The notes below the pieces were generated by a model. That model did no database searches. It worked only from the letters and a program-made list of their open reading frames with translations, and had not been told where the DNA came from. From Sphingomonas turrisvirgatae (lineage in GTDB: Bacteria > Pseudomonadota > Alphaproteobacteria > Sphingomonadales > Sphingomonadaceae), in contig NZ_MDDS01000046.1 in assembly GCF_001721295.1 (NCBI RefSeq), positions 124,001 through 188,000 of the forward strand: a stretch of DNA of 64,000 nucleotides, read 5' to 3'. Shown in pieces: positions 7,723 to 16,211 of the stretch. Position numbers and translations under genes: made by a program. Position 1 is the first letter of the stretch; each line of letters starts with the position of its first letter.

Positions 7723-9911
7723 ATCTTCGAGAAGTCCGCCACGGCGTGGACCGCGTCGCGCATCCGGGCGAGCAGCGCCAGACGCGCGGCGCGCTTGGCG
7801 GGATCGGCGTCGTTGACCGTCACATGCTCGAAGAACGCATCGATCGGAGCGCGTAGCGTGGCAAGCGCCGCCATGGCGTCCGCAAAGCGCTCCGCCTCGA
7901 CCGCAGCCTGCGCCTTGGGCGTGGCCTCGTCCAGCGCAGCGATGAGCGCCGCTTCGGCAGGTTCGGGGGCAGTATTGGTCCCCGCGGCCACGGGCACGCC
8001 GCCTTCCTTCTTCAGGATGTTCGCGGCGCGCTTGTAGCCGGCAAGCAGGTTCGCGCCGTCATCGGTCGCCATGAAGGCTTGCAGCGCATGGACGCGGGAG
8101 AGCAGGCGGACCAGGTCGTCCTCGCCCCCGAGCGCGAACACCGCATCGATCAGGTCGTGGCGGATACGGGCTTCGCGTTGCTGGACCTTCAGGCGGTCGG
8201 CAAAGAAGTCTCCGGTGGCTTGCTGAAAACCGGTTAAATCGTGTCCGGTCGAGCGCAACCACATCGTTGCAAGCTGCAACAGCTTACCGAGATCGAACCG
8301 CAGTTGGTTACCCGTGATAAGCGCAAGTACGCCAAGCGCGGCCCGCCGCAGCGCGAACGGGTCTTTCGAACCCGACGGCGGCAGACCCACCGCGAAAAAT
8401 GCGGAGATCGTATCCAGCTTATCCGCGAGCGACACGGCCACCGTGACCGGCGCCGTCGGCACATCATCGCCCTGCCCAACCGGCTTGTAGTGGTCGCGGA
8501 TCGCTTCGGCGACTGCCGCATCCTCGCCCTGGGCGGCGGCGTAGTAGCCGCCCATCAGGCCCTGCAGTTCCGGGAACTCACCGACCATGCCGGTGACGAG
8601 GTCGGCCTTGGCCAGGCGAGCGGCGCGTTCGGCCTGGTCGGCCAATTTCCCTCTCCGATCGGGAGAGGGAGGGAGCGCCGCAGGCGCGGAAGGGTGAGGG
8701 CGATCGGTTGAGGCTGGGTCGCCCTCACCCTTCCCACTCGCTGACGCGAGCGGGCCCCTTCCCTCTCCCGCCGGGAGACGGATAGCGCCTTCTTCCACCA
8801 GCCAACGCGCCAGCTTGGCAACCCGCTCGATCTTGTTGGCGACCGTCCCCAGCTTCTCGTGGAAGACGATCTTCTCGAGCTTCTTCGCCTGTTCCTCGAG
8901 TGGAACCTTGAGGTCCGTCTCGTAGAAAAACCGCGCATCGCTCAGCCGGGCGGCGAGCACCTTCTGATTGCCCTCGACGATCTTGTCGCCGCCGTCCGCC
9001 GCATCGATGTTGGCCGTGCAGACGAAGGCGTTCGCCAACCGCCCGTCCGCGTCGTTACACACGAAATATTTCTGGTTCACCCGCGCGGTCAGCTGGATCA
9101 CCTCGGGCGGGACGTCGAGAAACGCTTCGTCGAAGCGGCCGAGCAGCGGCACCGGCCATTCGGTGAGGCCGGCATTCTCGATCAACAGCCCTTCGTCCTC
9201 GATCAGCGTCAGGCCGGCCATGTTCGCCGCCATCTTCGCGCCGACCGCGATGGTCGCGCGGCGTTCGTTCTGGTCGACGATGACGTGGCACGCGCGCAGC
9301 TTCTCTACATAGTCGGCCGCGCTGCCGATGGTGATGACGCCGGGATGGTGGAAGCGATGCCCGACGGTCGCCGCACCGGATCGGATGCCGGCCACTTCGC
9401 ACTCGACCACGTCGTCACCGAACAGCGCGACGATGCCTTGCAGCGGGCGGACCCACCGCTGGCTCTCCGTGCTAAGCGAGGCTTCGCCCCAGCGCATCGA
9501 CTTGGGCCAGGGGAAGGCACGGATGACGGCGGGGATCGCCTCGGCCAGCACATCGGCGGTGGCGCGGCCGGGCCTGTCGATCACGGCGAACAGCGTCGCC
9601 CGGCCCTTTACATCACGCGTTTCGAGCGCGTCGCGGGTCAACCCGGCCTTGCGCAGGAAGCCATCGATCGCGGCATCGGGTGCGTCGGCGGGCGGGCCCT
9701 TCAGTTCCACGCTCACAGCGGCGGTCTGCGTGGGCAGGTCGCGCGCGATCAGCGCCAGGCGGCGCGGTGTCGCATAGGTGACCAGCTCGGCGGCCTTAAG
9801 CCCCGCCTTGTCCAGCTCGGCGGCGAACAGCCGGGCGAGATCTTCGCGCGCCTTGTCCTGCATGCGCGCCGGGATTTCCTCCGAGCGGAGTTCGAGCAGA
9901 AAATCGCTCAC
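7713..9911 (-). CDS. glyS: glycine--tRNA ligase beta subunit, with in-frame repeat insertion
   Basis: 732 aa. It begins [18 protein letters not shown], the standard alphaproteobacterial start. The GTG at 9911 is preferred because it overlaps the glyQ stop as GTGA. The beta subunit carries the tRNA-recognition and HD-like regions of the (alpha-beta)2 enzyme. Conserved stretches such as [27 protein letters not shown] and the C-terminal anticodon-binding region are intact. Residues about 377-421 are a Pro/Gly/Arg-rich block that does not belong to the family. They are encoded by a 135-bp palindromic repeat inserted between VEEGAI and [13 protein letters not shown] without breaking the frame. Confidence 0.97.
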   Translation of the reverse strand: MSDFLLELRSEEIPARMQDKAREDLARLFAAELDKAGLKAAELVTYATPRRLALIARDLPTQTAAVSVELKGPPADAPDAAIDGFLRKAGLTRDALETRDVKGRATLFAVIDRPGRATADVLAEAIPAVIRAFPWPKSMRWGEASLSTESQRWVRPLQGIVALFGDDVVECEVAGIRSGAATVGHRFHHPGVITIGSAADYVEKLRACHVIVDQNERRATIAVGAKMAANMAGLTLIEDEGLLIENAGLTEWPVPLLGRFDEAFLDVPPEVIQLTARVNQKYFVCNDADGRLANAFVCTANIDAADGGDKIVEGNQKVLAARLSDARFFYETDLKVPLEEQAKKLEKIVFHEKLGTVANKIERVAKLARWLVEEGAIRLPAGEGRGPLASASGKGEGDPASTDRPHPSAPAALPPSPDRRGKLADQAERAARLAKADLVTGMVGEFPELQGLMGGYYAAAQGEDAAVAEAIRDHYKPVGQGDDVPTAPVTVAVSLADKLDTISAFFAVGLPPSGSKDPFALRRAALGVLALITGNQLRFDLGKLLQLATMWLRSTGHDLTGFQQATGDFFADRLKVQQREARIRHDLIDAVFALGGEDDLVRLLSRVHALQAFMATDDGANLLAGYKRAANILKKEGGVPVAAGTNTAPEPAEAALIAALDEATPKAQAAVEAERFADAMAALATLRAPIDAFFEHVTVNDADPAKRAARLALLARMRDAVHAVADFSKIEG
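8648..8782. repeat. modular palindromic element inserted in glyS
   Basis: 135 bp, exactly 45 codons. On the + strand the modules are: hairpin a (8648-8670, TCCCTCTCC..GGAGAGGGA), hairpin b (8675-8687, GCGCC-GCA-GGCGC), arm c (8688-8703), a 15-nt loop, arm c' (8719-8734, a perfect 16-bp complement of c), hairpin d (8737-8750, CTCGC-TGAC-GCGAG), and a second copy of a (about 8759-8782). The same modules recur at 62762-62855 in the order c'-d-a-b-c, so this copy reads as the end of one unit followed by the start of another. Confidence 0.85.
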
Positions 9912-10801
9912 AGTGACCACTCCGGATACTTGGCCTGCCAGTCCGGCGTCATATGTTCGATATACGCCTCGCAGCTACCCTTCGCGAGATCGCGCACGCG
10001 GCCGATATAGGCCTGGCGCTCGGCGACCGAGATGACGCCGCGTGCCTGCAGCAGGTTGAACAGATGGCTCGCCTCGATCGCCTGTTCATAGGCGGCAATC
10101 GGGACGTTGTTGCTCAGGCAATTCTCGCACTCGGCCATCGCCTTGCGAAAGCCTTCGAACAGCGTGTCGGTATCGGCGACCTCGAAATTATACTTCGACA
10201 TCTGCCGCTCGTTCTCGAGGAAGACGTCGCCATAGGTTACACCCGCGTCATTGTACGCGAGGTCGTACACGCTGTCCTTGTTTTGGATGTACATCGCCAG
10301 GCGTTCAAGGCCATAGGTCAACTCGCCCGCCACCGGCTTGCAATCGAACCCGCCCATTTGCTGAAAGTAAGTGAACTGGGTGACCTCCATCCCGTCGCAC
10401 CAAACTTCCCAGCCAAGGCCCCAGGCGCCGAGCGTGGGGGACTCCCAATCGTCCTCGACAAAGCGGATGTCGTGCCGTGTGAAATCGATGCCGATCGCGG
10501 CCAAGCTGCCCAGATACAGTTCCTGCAAGTCCGCCGGGCTGGGCTTCAGGATCACCTGATACTGGTAATAATGCTGCAGCCGGTTGGGGTTCTCGCCATA
10601 GCGGCCATCGGTCGGCCGGCGGCACGGCTGGACGAACGCGGCATTCCACGGCTCCGGCCCCAGCGCGCGCAGCGTCGTCGCGGTGTGAAACGTCCCCGCC
10701 CCCATGCGCATGTCATAGGGTTGGAGAATAAGGCATCCGCGCTGGCTCCAGTAATCGTGGAGCTTGAGGATCATGCCCTGGAAGCTGAGCGGCTCGGTCA
10801 T
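9908..10801 (-). CDS. glyQ: glycine--tRNA ligase alpha subunit
   Basis: 297 aa from the ATG at 10801; a TTG at 10837 would add 12 residues not found at this position in relatives. It is the catalytic class II synthetase subunit. Family motifs are clear: [50 protein letters not shown] and [17 protein letters not shown]. The stop overlaps the glyS GTG start, so the two subunits are translationally coupled. It is divergent from a lipoprotein gene, with a short promoter region containing a perfect dyad. Confidence 0.97.
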   Translation of the reverse strand: MTEPLSFQGMILKLHDYWSQRGCLILQPYDMRMGAGTFHTATTLRALGPEPWNAAFVQPCRRPTDGRYGENPNRLQHYYQYQVILKPSPADLQELYLGSLAAIGIDFTRHDIRFVEDDWESPTLGAWGLGWEVWCDGMEVTQFTYFQQMGGFDCKPVAGELTYGLERLAMYIQNKDSVYDLAYNDAGVTYGDVFLENERQMSKYNFEVADTDTLFEGFRKAMAECENCLSNNVPIAAYEQAIEASHLFNLLQARGVISVAERQAYIGRVRDLAKGSCEAYIEHMTPDWQAKYPEWSL

Positions 10802-10832
10802 TCGCGCGGCTTTGGCGAAACGCGGGTTAAGG

Positions 10833-10848
10833 GTCAACTAAGGTTGAC
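10833..10848. promoter_or_regulatory. divergent-promoter dyad between glyQ and the TraB-like gene
   Basis: GTCAAC-TAAG-GTTGAC is a perfect 6-bp inverted repeat in the 79-bp divergent interval. Each arm gives a TTGAC -35-like sequence pointing outward, one towards each gene. No convincing -10 elements were identified, so it may be paired -35 boxes or an operator. Confidence 0.4.
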
Positions 10849-10880
10849 GGCGGCAGGTGGGATCGGCTTGTGCTGGTGCG

Positions 10881-11726
10881 ATGTTCAAGTGCCTCGTCCT
10901 CACCCTCGCCGCCTTGTGCCTTGGCGGCTGCTCGATGTTCGCCGAGGACGCCGATCCGGCTTTATGGGTGGTGGAGGACGAAGATACGACCATCTATCTG
11001 TTCGGCACGGTGCATGTCCTTCAGCCGCGCACGCAATGGTTCGACGACGGGGTACGTGAGGCATTCGACGCAAGCGACGAACTGGTGACCGAGATCGCGA
11101 AGCCCGATCCGGCCGCGATCGCCGCGCTTGCCGCCCGGCTGGGTGCGCGCGGCGGCCCGCCCTTCCCCGCAAAAGTCGATGCCGCCGCACAGAAGCTGGG
11201 CATGGCGCGCGGCGAGATCGACCGGCTGGAACCGTGGCTCGCCGCGCTGACGCTGTCGCAACTGGCGGTGGCAAAGGCTGGCTATGCCGCAGACGCGGGA
11301 GTCGAAGCGACCCTGCACGATGCCGCGGCGGACGCTGGCAAGCGCGTCTATGCGCTGGAGACGGCGGAAAGCCAGCTGATGCTGTTCGACACGCTGTCCG
11401 GCGCGGCGCAGAGCGCGATGCTGGACGCAACGGTCAAGGACCTGCCAGAGGCGGGCAAGCGCACGGCCCGCTTCGTCCACGCCTGGGGCGCGGGCGATGC
11501 CGAGACCGTGGGGGCCGAGATGAACCGCGCGATGGAAGCATCGCCCGAAATCGCACAGGCGCTGGTCACGCGGCGCAATGCGCACTGGGCCGACTGGGTG
11601 GTGCGGCGCATGCAGCAGCCGGGGACGGTGTTCATGGCGGTCGGCGCCGGGCACCTTGCCGGCAAGAACAGTGTTCAGGCGATGCTGGCGGAGAAGGGCC
11701 TGAAGGTCGAACGCGTGGCATATTGA
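10881..11726 (+). CDS. TraB/GumN family lipoprotein
   Basis: 281 aa from the ATG at 10881. The N-terminus is a lipoprotein signal (MFKCLVLTLAALCLGGC) with lipobox LGGC, so a GTG 24 bases upstream is rejected. After the signal comes the TraB/PrgY/GumN pattern: TTIYLFGTVHVL near the start of the mature protein, a central ETAESQL segment, and GAGHLAGKNSVQAML near the end. These are conserved His/Glu/Gly positions of a family proposed to be metal-dependent proteases. It probably acts in the periplasm. It is divergent from glyQ and about 110 bases upstream of rplY in the same orientation. Confidence 0.87.
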   Translation: MFKCLVLTLAALCLGGCSMFAEDADPALWVVEDEDTTIYLFGTVHVLQPRTQWFDDGVREAFDASDELVTEIAKPDPAAIAALAARLGARGGPPFPAKVDAAAQKLGMARGEIDRLEPWLAALTLSQLAVAKAGYAADAGVEATLHDAAADAGKRVYALETAESQLMLFDTLSGAAQSAMLDATVKDLPEAGKRTARFVHAWGAGDAETVGAEMNRAMEASPEIAQALVTRRNAHWADWVVRRMQQPGTVFMAVGAGHLAGKNSVQAMLAEKGLKVERVAY

Positions 11727-11773
11727 TCCGTCGGGTTGCCTTTGACGGCCTTTTGCCTTAGTGGCGCGCGCTT

Positions 11774-11805
11774 CCGGCCAGGGTCATCCCTGGAGGCCTG
11801 GCCGG
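11774..11805 (+). terminator. hairpin between the TraB-like gene and rplY
   Basis: A perfect 9-bp inverted repeat, CCGGCCAGG to CCTGGCCGG, encloses AGGGTCATCCCT-like inner pairing. It lies 48 bases after the TraB-like stop and 33 bases before the rplY ATG. No U run follows, so it may be a terminator, a leader structure of the rplY-pth transcript, or a repeat. Confidence 0.45.
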
Positions 11806-11837
11806 GAATGAACCATTAGCGCATAGGAATACGACAC

Positions 11838-12503
11838 ATGAGCGATACGCTTACGCTGTCGGCCGAGACGCGTGATCGGGTTGGCAAGGGAGCCTCCCGT
11901 GCACTCCGTCGCGAAGGCCGCGTCCCCGCCGTGATCTACGGCAACAAGCAGGAACCGCTGGGCATCCACCTTGAAGAGCGTGCGCTCATCAAGGCGTTGA
12001 ACACCGGCCACTTCATGAACTCGGTCATCATGATCGAGGGCGCGGGTGGCAAGGCGATCCGCACGCTGGCCAAGGACGTGGCGCTCGACGTCGTGACCGA
12101 CCGTCCGGTCCATATCGATTTCCTGCGCATCAGCGAGCATGCCCAGGTCACCGTCGCGGTGCCGGTCGTGTTCACCGACGAGGAAGACGCACCCGGCCTC
12201 AAGGGCGGCGGCGTGCTGAACATCGTGGCGCACGAACTGTCGCTGACCGTCGATGCGGCCGAGATCCCGAGCGAAATCAACGTTTCGCTCAAGGGCCTGG
12301 AAGCCGGCTCGTCGATCCACCTGGCCGACATAACCCTGCCCAAGGGCGCGACGGCGGCCATGGACGATACGGCCACCATCGCCAGCATCACCGCGCCGAC
12401 CGCAGTCTCGGTCGAGGCGGAAGATGCGGCGGCCGAAGCCGACGCGGCTGAGGGTGAAGCCGAAGGCGACACTGCCGAGGGCGAGGCGACGGACGGCGAA
12501 TAA
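11838..12503 (+). CDS. rplY: 50S ribosomal protein L25 (Ctc/TL5 type)
   Basis: 221 aa. The N-terminal half is the 5S-rRNA-binding L25 domain ([30 protein letters not shown]). The C-terminal half is the TL5/Ctc beta domain, and it ends in a very acidic Ala/Glu tail. The long two-domain form is normal for alphaproteobacteria. It precedes pth, a conserved gene pair, but a stable hairpin between them (12527-12560) suggests partial termination. Confidence 0.96.
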   Translation: MSDTLTLSAETRDRVGKGASRALRREGRVPAVIYGNKQEPLGIHLEERALIKALNTGHFMNSVIMIEGAGGKAIRTLAKDVALDVVTDRPVHIDFLRISEHAQVTVAVPVVFTDEEDAPGLKGGGVLNIVAHELSLTVDAAEIPSEINVSLKGLEAGSSIHLADITLPKGATAAMDDTATIASITAPTAVSVEAEDAAAEADAAEGEAEGDTAEGEATDGE

Positions 12504-12526
12504 GCCGCTTCCGGTCTGTTGATCCC

Positions 12527-12560
12527 GATCGCCTCCGCATCGCAAGGTGCGGGGGCGATC
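12527..12560 (+). terminator. terminator-like hairpin after rplY
   Basis: GATCGCCTCCGCA pairs with TGCGGGGGCGATC (13 positions, one G-T wobble) around an 8-nt loop, followed by TTCGTTTC. It lies between the rplY stop and pth, so it may attenuate read-through into pth. Confidence 0.6.
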
Positions 12561-12580
12561 TTCGTTTCGGGGTTTGAACG

Positions 12581-13156
12581 ATGCAATTGTGGGTCGGCCT
12601 GGGCAATCCGGGGGCGCAATATGCGATGAACCGTCACAATGTCGGCTTCATGGCCGCCGATGCCATCGCCGAGGTGCATGGCTTCACGCCGCCGGCCAAG
12701 AAGTTTCAGGGCTGGGTTCAGGAAGGGCGGATCGGCAATGCACCGATCCTGCTTCTGAAGCCCGCCACTTTCATGAACGAAAGCGGCCGATCGATCCGCG
12801 CCGCGCTCGATTTCTACAAGCTGGACGTCGCGGACGTCACCGTTTTCCATGACGAACTCGATCTTGCGCCGTTCAAAGTGAAGGTGAAGCGCGGCGGCGG
12901 CGCGGCGGGGCAGAACGGTATCCGCAGCGCGATCGCGCATGTCGGGGCGGATTTTCGCCGCGTGCGGATCGGCATCGGCCATCCCGGGCACAAGGACCGG
13001 GTGACCGGCTGGGTCCTGGGCAACTATGCCAAGAGCGAGATCGAGCCGCTGTCCGACCTGCTCGGCGCCATCGCGGCCGAGGCGCGCTGGCTGGCCGAGG
13101 GGGACAATACGCGCTTCATGAACGACGTCGCCTTGCGGTTGCAGGCAATCCCCTGA
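12581..13156 (+). CDS. pth: peptidyl-tRNA hydrolase
   Basis: 191 aa. It releases tRNA from peptidyl-tRNA that drops off the ribosome. Active-site features are present: GLGNPGAQYAMNRHNVGF with the Asn and catalytic His, KPATFMNESG, and the FHDELDL acidic motif followed by GGGAAGQNGIRS. Length and order are normal. It follows rplY as in most alphaproteobacteria and is closed by a hairpin shared with the convergent gene. Confidence 0.97.
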   Translation: MQLWVGLGNPGAQYAMNRHNVGFMAADAIAEVHGFTPPAKKFQGWVQEGRIGNAPILLLKPATFMNESGRSIRAALDFYKLDVADVTVFHDELDLAPFKVKVKRGGGAAGQNGIRSAIAHVGADFRRVRIGIGHPGHKDRVTGWVLGNYAKSEIEPLSDLLGAIAAEARWLAEGDNTRFMNDVALRLQAIP

Positions 13157-13163
13157 AACGAAA

Positions 13164-13189
13164 AGGGCCGGACGTCGCCGCCCGGCCCT
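13164..13189. terminator. bidirectional terminator, pth / TbpB-like lipoprotein
   Basis: AGGGCCGG (13164-13171) pairs with CCGGCCCT (13182-13189) around a 10-nt loop. The AAAA upstream gives a U run for the minus-strand gene. It lies between two convergent stops. Confidence 0.7.
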
Positions 13190-13211
13190 GCGGAATTCGC
13201 GGTAGCGGCGA

Positions 13212-14201
13212 TCAGCTCTTCTTGCCGACCACCACGCCCACCGCACGACTGTCGCCGCCGGCGACCGGGCCGGTGATGGCGAAGCTGATACCGATCTCGG
13301 CGGCCTGCGGACCATAGGCCAGGCCCTGGAACGTGCCGCCGGCCGTGCTGCCGGTGCCGAAGCTGCCAGTGAACTGGTTGTTGCCCGCTGTGATCGCACC
13401 GGTGCCGGTGAACGTGCCATAGGCCGTCGCACCGCGGGTCAGCGTCATGTTGAGCGTGACCAGGCCCGTTGCATAATTGATCGTCAGCGTGGCCGTGCCG
13501 CCAAGCTTCTCGACCGAGCTCGCACCCGCCGCCGGCGCGACGACCGAACGGCCGGCCACGCGGACGGTGTAGGTGACGGTGCCGGTGGTCGGCATGTCGG
13601 TGTTGAGCGTCGGATAGCCCATGGTAGCATAGGTCACGCGCTTGGTGCCCGCGGTGCTCTCCCCGCGCCACCAGCCGGCATAGGTTACGCGAGACAGCGC
13701 CAGCGCCGCATCACTGGTCACCGCGCCGCTCACCGTGTTGTTGAGCAGGTCGAGCTGATAGAATGCGCCGGGCGTCGTCGGCGCGGTCGTCTCACGATAG
13801 ACATATTCGGTCACGCCTGCCGCCGGTGCAGTCAGCAGGTCGGCGCCGGTAAAGCGGTTTTCCTCGGTATTCTCACGAACCACCGTCTCGGCCGTCTGCG
13901 CCGAAGTCACCGTGTTCTGCAGCGCGAAGCGCACACGGTTCGAGAAGCCGTCGGTGCCCGCCGTACCCAGCGTGACGGGTCCGACCGTGGGGTCGCCGCT
14001 ATAGCTGGTCGACGCGCTGACCGAGAACAGTTCGCTCGCGGCCGTCAGCGGGAACGCCGCATAGGTCGGCGTTGCCGAAGCCGTCGGCGTCGGCGTGGGG
14101 GTCGGCGTGGGCGTGGGCGAGCTGTCGTCGTCCTTGCTGTTGCAGCCGGCAATGGCCAGCACTGCCACGGCGCTGGCGATAATGGCGGAACGGCGAATCA
14201 T
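13212..14201 (-). CDS. lipoprotein with transferrin-binding-protein-like beta-barrel domain
   Basis: 329 aa. It has a lipoprotein signal with cleavage before Cys (VLAIAGC), then an Asp-Ser and Thr-Pro repeat linker (about residues 25-45) encoded by a GTSGGC hexamer repeat at about 14083-14118. The rest is beta-rich with many Thr/Gly. The C-terminus matches the pattern of TbpB B/D-type lipoprotein barrels: FTGSFGTGSTAGGTFQGL, then YGPQAAEIG, then a final strand. It is probably surface or periplasmic. The ligand is unknown; many sphingomonad relatives have no link to transferrin. It stands alone between a terminator and a 145-bp gap. Confidence 0.7.
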   Translation of the reverse strand: MIRRSAIIASAVAVLAIAGCNSKDDDSSPTPTPTPTPTPTASATPTYAAFPLTAASELFSVSASTSYSGDPTVGPVTLGTAGTDGFSNRVRFALQNTVTSAQTAETVVRENTEENRFTGADLLTAPAAGVTEYVYRETTAPTTPGAFYQLDLLNNTVSGAVTSDAALALSRVTYAGWWRGESTAGTKRVTYATMGYPTLNTDMPTTGTVTYTVRVAGRSVVAPAAGASSVEKLGGTATLTINYATGLVTLNMTLTRGATAYGTFTGTGAITAGNNQFTGSFGTGSTAGGTFQGLAYGPQAAEIGISFAITGPVAGGDSRAVGVVVGKKS

Positions 14202-14345
14202 ACTGCAACTCCTGTTACGTCTGTCCCTGCAAGGCGCGCAGCGCCTTTACCGCAGATGAACGAGGCCCAGCTCGTCCTATGTCAATGAGCGCTGCGGTAG
14301 CGCGGTCGGGCCCTAAACGGAACCCCGCGCGTGAGCGCTTGAAGC

Positions 14346-14864
14346 TCACGCCCCGCGCTGGCGCAGATGATCGCGCAGATACTCCATCTTATCGAACCGC
14401 TGCGCCGGGTTCAGCTTTGCCATCGGACCAGTGCCGAACTCGGCCGCGCTCTGCACGCATGCCGAGACCGTGTCGATTGCACCTTTGCGGTCCGCGGTGA
14501 ACCTGGTGTCGATATAGTCCTTCACGGCCCAATCGAGATAGGCGTCGAGCGTCGCCTTCGACAGTTCGGGCGCGGGCGGCGCGGCGGGGATCGCTGCGTC
14601 GCCCAGCTTCTTCTCGATCATCCCGCGATAATAATCGACATAGAGCTGCGGGTCGCCGATCCCGCCGCGCTGCAACGGCACCTGCTGCCACTTGATCCCG
14701 GCATAGCAGCGCACGTTCACCATCAGCGCATCGGATAGCGCCTTGGCCTGTGCGGTCGCTTCCGCCTTCGCGCGCGCCTCGGCGGCGGCCTGCTGCGCAG
14801 CCTTGTCCTCGCACGCGGTCAGCGCGAGCAGCGCCAGCGGCGTCAGGATGGCAAGATGTTTCAT
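14346..14864 (-). CDS. small lipoprotein, unknown function
   Basis: 172 aa. The lipoprotein signal is MKHLAILTPLALLALTAC (lipobox LTAC). It is followed by an Ala/Lys/Glu helix and a mostly helical body with two further Cys residues (VRCYAG, SACVQS). No enzyme motif is visible. The gap on its 3' side (14202-14345) holds no gene. It is divergent from the 2OG-Fe(II) oxygenase gene. The real-gene call rests on the clean signal peptide and consistent frame. Confidence 0.75.
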   Translation of the reverse strand: MKHLAILTPLALLALTACEDKAAQQAAAEARAKAEATAQAKALSDALMVNVRCYAGIKWQQVPLQRGGIGDPQLYVDYYRGMIEKKLGDAAIPAAPPAPELSKATLDAYLDWAVKDYIDTRFTADRKGAIDTVSACVQSAAEFGTGPMAKLNPAQRFDKMEYLRDHLRQRGA

Positions 14865-14959
14865 GCTGTTTCCTCTCCGGTTGCCGTCAGCCTTGCCGCC
14901 CCTCCCCGCCTGTCAACCATGCGCCTTGCGCGGCACGCGCCGCCATGCTCTGCGGGGCC

Positions 14960-15562
14960 ATGACCATCCGCACGCTTTTCGCGACCCGCTTTTCGCAGAC
15001 GCAGCTGGACGATGCCGCGCTGCTCGATGAACTCGCCGAAGCCTGCCGCGACCTGGCGCAACAGGATGGCGCCGGCCGCGCTTGGTCTCGGGCGCATGGC
15101 TATCGCGGCTATACGTCCTATGCCTCGCTGAACGACCTGCCCGCGCGCGATCCGCGCTTCGCCGACCTCGTCCGGCACCTGAACCGGCAGGTCGCGCGCT
15201 TTGCCGATGCCTGCGCGTTCGATCTTGGCGGGCGCAAGCTCAAGCTCGACAGCCTGTGGGTCAACGTCCTGAAGCCCGGCGGCACGCATAGCGGCCATAT
15301 CCACCCCCACAGCATCGTTTCGGGCACGATCTATGTCGAGGTGCCACCCGGCGCCGGCGCGCTGAAGCTTGAGGACCCGCGCCTCCCTCTGTTGATGGCA
15401 GCGCCGCCACGCCGTGCCGATGCGCCGGAGGATCTGCACACCTTCATTTATGCCGAACCCGGCCCAGGCAGCATCTTCCTGTGGGAAAGCTGGCTGCGGC
15501 ACGAAGTCATGCCGCACGCCGGCAAGGGCGAACGGATCAGCATCAGCTTCAACTATCGCTGA
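14960..15562 (+). CDS. putative 2OG-Fe(II) oxygenase (TIGR02466 type)
   Basis: 200 aa from the ATG at 14960 (GGGG upstream); an ATG at 14945 is also possible. It matches a family of small putative 2-oxoglutarate/iron oxygenases: an N-terminal LFATRF strand, NVLKPGGTHSGHIHPHSIVSG with the metal His residues, SGTIYVEVPPGAGAL, and a C-terminal LWESWLRHEVMPH followed by R-x-S-x-S-F-N. The substrate is unknown. It is a stand-alone gene followed by a small exported protein gene. Confidence 0.82.
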   Translation: MTIRTLFATRFSQTQLDDAALLDELAEACRDLAQQDGAGRAWSRAHGYRGYTSYASLNDLPARDPRFADLVRHLNRQVARFADACAFDLGGRKLKLDSLWVNVLKPGGTHSGHIHPHSIVSGTIYVEVPPGAGALKLEDPRLPLLMAAPPRRADAPEDLHTFIYAEPGPGSIFLWESWLRHEVMPHAGKGERISISFNYR

Positions 15563-15624
15563 CGGCCCTGCCGGAACCATTTCGGTCCTGAACCGGTTTG
15601 ACCGTCAGCTTCAGGAGACTTGAT

Positions 15625-16092
15625 ATGCGTAAGGGATTCACCGCAATGCTGGCGCTGGCGCTGGCGGCTCCGGTCGTCAGCGCTCCGGTCCTGTCGGGCG
15701 AGGCGCAGGCGCAAAGCTGGGCGGAACGCGAGGCGCAGCGCGACCGCGAGTGGAACGAACGGCGCGACCGCCGTTATCGCAGCGAAAATCGTGGTCGGAA
15801 CGACTATCGCTGGCGCGGCGATCAGCGTGGCTGGGATGCCTCCCGCGCCTATCGACAGGGCAATTACCGTGAGCGCCGCCTCGGTCGTCAGGACACCATC
15901 TATCGCGGCCGCGACAATCGTTATTACTGTCGCCGCCAGGACGGCACGACCGGTCTGGTCGTGGGCGCCGCGCTCGGCGGACTGCTTGGCGGCGCCGTCG
16001 GCGGCGGCGATCTGCTCGGCATCGTGCTGGGCGGCGCGGGCGGCGGCCTGCTCGGCCGTGAGATCGAACGCGGCAACGTGCGCTGCCGTTGA
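15625..16092 (+). CDS. exported Arg-rich protein with glycine-zipper domain
   Basis: 155 aa; TCAGGAGA before the ATG at 15625 supports this start. It has a cleavable signal peptide ending around AQAQS, then an Arg/Tyr/Trp-rich stretch with repeated RRDRR and YR motifs, and a C-terminal glycine-zipper hairpin (VVGAALGGLLGGAVGGG, then GIVLGGAGGGLLG) of the outer-membrane 2TM type. Such proteins associate with the envelope, but their roles are poorly known. A strong terminator follows. Confidence 0.8.
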   Translation: MRKGFTAMLALALAAPVVSAPVLSGEAQAQSWAEREAQRDREWNERRDRRYRSENRGRNDYRWRGDQRGWDASRAYRQGNYRERRLGRQDTIYRGRDNRYYCRRQDGTTGLVVGAALGGLLGGAVGGGDLLGIVLGGAGGGLLGREIERGNVRCR

Positions 16093-16112
16093 TCCGACCG
16101 TGAATTGAACGC

Positions 16113-16144
16113 GAAGCCCGCCGGTTCGAAGACCGGCGGGCTTC
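16113..16144 (+). terminator. terminator after glycine-zipper gene
   Basis: GAAGCCCGCCGGT (16113-16125) pairs perfectly with ACCGGCGGGCTTC (16132-16144), a 13-bp stem with a 6-nt loop, 20 bases after the stop. Confidence 0.75.
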
Positions 16145-16211
16145 GTCATGTCTGGCCTTTTGCCCGCGACCGCCCTATCTGCGCGCCTTTCCCGAGTTAC
16201 AGGACCAGAAG

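Noticed and set aside
8644..8782. glyS frameshift or pseudogene because of the strange internal block
   Set aside because: The insertion is exactly 135 bases, keeps the frame, contains no stop, and both flanks match the family.
9911..9920. Upstream GTG start of glyS at 9920
   Set aside because: The GTG at 9911 gives the conserved MSDFLLE start and the GTGA overlap with glyQ.
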